Assembly (NCBI RefSeq): GCF_012939995.1
Contig: NZ_SPMZ01000053.1
Location: 1 to 34,078, forward strand
Length of the DNA stretch: 34,078 bases
Source of the DNA: Candidatus Competibacter phosphatis
Lineage (GTDB): Bacteria > Pseudomonadota > Gammaproteobacteria > Competibacterales > Competibacteraceae
Direction of reading: 5' to 3'
Shown here: in pieces, positions 31,858 to 34,078 of the stretch
Position numbering within the stretch: position 1 is the first letter of the stretch
Layout: each line of letters starts with the position of its first letter
Notes under the pieces: model-generated
Databases searched by the model: none
The model's input: only the letters and a program-made list of their open reading frames with translations
What the model was told of the DNA's origin: nothing
Made by a program: the position numbers and the translations under genes

Positions 31858-33708
31858 ATGCCCGTGCAAAGCAACACCCGCGTGTTTGAACGTCTAATCC
31901 CTTCCCTGATGCTGCTGCGTGACGAAGCGTTGCGACTTGAGCAAAGCTTCGACGAGGAACTGGCTCAAATCGAACCGGTTTTCCGCGCCAGCGCCCGCAA
32001 CCTGCTGCATTACATGGGCGTGCGCCGTCACGATATTCGCAATCTGCAACGCGACCTCGCCTCACTGGGGCTGTCTTCGCTGGGCGTACTCGAAGCACAT
32101 GTTCTGGCCAGCCTGAACGCGGTTCTTGGGGTACTGGGGCAACTGACCCATCGCGAGCTGGGACCGGCTCCCGATGCACCGGTGGATTTTCGTACCGGTC
32201 CCCTGCTGCTGCGCGACCACACCCGTACCTTGCTCGGTCCCGAATCCAACAACCGCCAAGTGCGGATCATGGTGACCATGCCCAGCGAAGCCGCCACCAA
32301 TCCCCAACTGGTTCGGGATTTGCTGATGGCCGGCATGGACATCATGCGGATCAACTGTGCGCACGACGGCCCCGAGGCTTGGCGGGCGATGGTCGACAAT
32401 CTGCGCCGCGCCGAACGGGAAGTCGGACGCAGTTGCCGGATCCAGGCCGATCTTGGGGGACCCAAACTGCGTACCGGTCCCCTGGAGGCAGCGGGGCGCT
32501 TGCTCAAAATCCGGCCCAAACGAGATTACCTGGCCAGGGTGCAATCGCCGGCCCTGGTTTGGTTGACGCCGTCCGACGCGCCCGAAGCCGCCCCGGAAGG
32601 GGTTTCGTTGATCATGCCCGTCGACAGCGCGCTACTCGAAGCGGCGCAAGCGGGCGATGAGATTCGTCTCGTCGATGGCCGGGGCCGAAACCGGCATCTA
32701 CGCATCATCTCCAGGCAGGGCGACTCCCATCTGGTCGAAACCGACCAGGTCATCTATGTCCTGGATCGAACCCAGATCGACCTGGTCCGTGACCAGGCCA
32801 TCATCGCTAATGGGGTGATCGGTCCACTGCCGGAAGTGGTTCTACCGCTCACGCTGTTCCCCAACGATACCCTGCTGTTGACCCGCGATCCCGAACCCGG
32901 CCGCGACGCCGAACAGGACGAATCGGGGGCAGTGATCGCGCCCACCCAGATTCACTGTACGCTGGCGGCCGCTTTCGAATCGGTTCGTCCTGGCGAACAT
33001 GTGTGGCTGGACGACGGCAAGATCGGCGGCCTGGTCAAGGCCAACGACGGTAAAATCATCACTGTCCAAATCACCTACACCGGCCCCAATGGTGGACGGT
33101 TGCGCTCGGAAAAAGGCATCAATTTCCCGGACACCCATTTTGAGATGTCGGCCTTGACCGACAAGGACATCGTCGATCTTGGCGAGGTCGTTGGCTTGGT
33201 GGACATGGTGGCGTTGTCGTTCCTGCGGGGTCCGGAAGATATTCTACTGTTGGAAGATCATTTGCATCGCTTGGGCGGTGGGCATCTGGGCATCGTGCTC
33301 AAGATCGAAAACCGGCAAGCGTTCGAGAATCTGCCCCGCATCCTGCTGGCCAGTCTGCGCTCGCCGCCAGTGGGTGTAATGGTGGCGCGCGGCGATCTGG
33401 CGGTGGAGGTCGGTTTCGAGCGGCTATCCGAGGTACAGGAAGAAATCCTGTGGCTATGCGAGGCCGCGCATGTGCCGGTGATCTGGGCCACTCAAATTTT
33501 GGAAGGCATGGCCAAGAAGGGTGCGCCCTCCAGAGCCGAGGTCTCGGATGCGGTGATGAGCAGCCGCGCCGAATGCGCCATGCTCAACAAAGGTCCCTAC
33601 ATTACCGAAACCGTCCAGTTCTTGAGTGGCATTCTGTCGCGAATGGATACCCATCAGGATAAGCGCAAGGCCATGTTGCGTCGGCTTTCCATCGCCGAAA
33701 TGAAGTGA
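31858..33708 (+). CDS. Atypical pyruvate-kinase-like protein (N-terminal extension, no C-domain)
   Basis: A 616-residue protein starting at ATG 31858 (GAGAG upstream). Residues 1-130 are a helical extension not found in normal pyruvate kinase (LMLLRDEALRLEQSFDEELA, RRHDIRNLQRDLASLG). From about 134 the catalytic barrel is recognisable: RIMVTMPSEAATNPQLV, MRINCAHDGPEAW (normally R-x-N-F-S-H-G), QADLGGPKLRTG, WLDDGKIGG, LKIENRQAF with Lys482/Glu484, MVARGDLAVEVGF and WATQILEGMAKKGAPSRAEV SDAV. The B domain (about 215-385) is much enlarged, and the protein ends soon after the barrel, lacking the C-terminal allosteric domain. PEP-to-ADP phosphotransfer is plausible because metal, PEP and Lys residues remain, but a different phosphoryl acceptor is possible. 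A Pho-like box precedes it. Confidence 0.85.
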   Translation: MPVQSNTRVFERLIPSLMLLRDEALRLEQSFDEELAQIEPVFRASARNLLHYMGVRRHDIRNLQRDLASLGLSSLGVLEAHVLASLNAVLGVLGQLTHRELGPAPDAPVDFRTGPLLLRDHTRTLLGPESNNRQVRIMVTMPSEAATNPQLVRDLLMAGMDIMRINCAHDGPEAWRAMVDNLRRAEREVGRSCRIQADLGGPKLRTGPLEAAGRLLKIRPKRDYLARVQSPALVWLTPSDAPEAAPEGVSLIMPVDSALLEAAQAGDEIRLVDGRGRNRHLRIISRQGDSHLVETDQVIYVLDRTQIDLVRDQAIIANGVIGPLPEVVLPLTLFPNDTLLLTRDPEPGRDAEQDESGAVIAPTQIHCTLAAAFESVRPGEHVWLDDGKIGGLVKANDGKIITVQITYTGPNGGRLRSEKGINFPDTHFEMSALTDKDIVDLGEVVGLVDMVALSFLRGPEDILLLEDHLHRLGGGHLGIVLKIENRQAFENLPRILLASLRSPPVGVMVARGDLAVEVGFERLSEVQEEILWLCEAAHVPVIWATQILEGMAKKGAPSRAEVSDAVMSSRAECAMLNKGPYITETVQFLSGILSRMDTHQDKRKAMLRRLSIAEMK

Positions 33709-33759
33709 TTGATCCCTGTTTTTCACCCTTCATGCAGTTGACGAAATCATGATCTCCTT

Positions 33760-33774
33760 CCCCCGCAACGGGGG
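33760..33774 (+). terminator. Short hairpin after the pyruvate-kinase-like gene
   Basis: CCCCC-GCAAC-GGGGG forms a 5-bp stem 52 bases past the stop, with no U-run. A weak terminator at best. Confidence 0.3.
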
Positions 33775-33855
33775 CTATCCATTACACAGATCTTGATAGC
33801 GAGGGTAGCGGCCTCCATTTTGAGGGAGCGAACAAGCGGCACAAGGTGAAGAATC

Positions 33856-34078
33856 ATGGAGACGGTGGAGGTGGGTTGGGGCGGCGGCGGAACTGGGGGG
33901 GAGCGGATTTGGGTGATGCCCGGTTGAATCGACGACTGGTGCGGATGGCGGAACGGTTAGGGGCGCAACCGAATGCCAGCATTCCGGTCGCCTGCAATGG
34001 CTGGGCGGAAACCCAGGCCGCCTATCGTTTGTTAGCCCATGAGGCGGTCACTTGGGAGCGCGTACTGACCCCTCATTG
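33856..34078 (+). mobile_element. IS4/Tn5-type transposase, N-terminal part, runs off window end
   Basis: From about 33903 the plus strand reads ADLGDARLNRRLVRMAERLG, then ASIPVACNGWAETQAAYRLL and AHEAVTWERVLTPH to the window edge. This is the N-terminal DNA-binding domain (Tnp_DNA_bind) of Tn5/IS50-like IS4-family transposases. The likely start is ATG 33856 (METVEVGW). The calls G4 at 33878-33881 and G7 at 33895-33901 put this start out of frame; dropping one G from each gives METVEVGWAAAELGGADLGD, a normal beginning. So the copy is either damaged or carries base-call errors like other genes here. The left inverted repeat should lie between 33709 and 33850 but I could not define it. Confidence 0.82.

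Noticed and set aside
1..34078. CRISPR arrays, tRNA and rRNA genes
   Set aside because: No regularly spaced identical repeats of CRISPR type, no tRNA cloverleaf or rRNA signature seen; the only tandem repeats are the 24-bp coding units.

Overview
This 34 kb window is GC-rich DNA from a Gram-negative bacterium. Signal-peptide proteins, an outer-membrane beta-barrel, a pst/ppk1 phosphate region with E. coli-like Pho boxes, and a PHA-synthase-like DUF3141 cluster suggest a gammaproteobacterium. A polyphosphate/PHA-storing lineage such as Competibacteraceae is a guess from gene content. Nearly everything up to about 28.3 kb is read from the minus strand; the last 5.4 kb is read from the plus strand.

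Layout. (1) 1-266: cut-off IS3-type transposase orfA. (2) 415-2193: an outer-membrane barrel protein, a small K+ channel with a frame break, and an IS110 remnant. (3) 2.4-9.3 kb: an envelope operon, read DUF2092 protein, Gly/His/Tyr-rich secreted protein, duplicated-domain periplasmic protein, Cys-type arylsulfatase, DUF1254/DUF1214 protein. The last two share the same N-terminal LysM module. It ends at a strong terminator. (4) 9.3-11.2 kb: a 0.7 kb non-coding stretch and an AraC-type regulator. (5) 11.4-21.1 kb: a phosphate block, read pstS3, then pstS2 behind a very good Pho box/-10 promoter, pstC, pstA, pstB, pstS1, a Fic-like protein, ppk1 and a HAD-type hydrolase. (6) 21.4-28.3 kb: fabI, ackA, a MaoC-phosphotransacetylase fusion, DUF3141 (PHA-synthase/alpha-beta hydrolase-like), a truncated CoA-transferase and a TerB-like protein. 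(7) 28.6-33.7 kb, plus strand: an RCK-2TM-RCK channel-like protein, a CorA/ZntB-type transporter and an unusual pyruvate-kinase-like protein behind a second, weaker Pho-like box. (8) 33.86 kb to the end: the start of an IS4/Tn5-type transposase.

How the genes fit together (inference): regions 5-7 look like a phosphate-stress and energy-storage neighbourhood. It combines Pi uptake with three binding proteins, polyphosphate synthesis, acetyl-phosphate/acetate metabolism, PHA-type acyl chemistry, and K+/divalent cation handling. PhoU, PhoB and PhoR are not in the window.

Data quality: five genes (K+ channel, pstC, pstS3, fabI, TerB) and the final transposase are broken only by +1 or -1 changes, nearly all in homopolymer runs, and each gives a family-like full-length protein when corrected. 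I treat these as probable sequencing or assembly errors and annotate the corrected spans.
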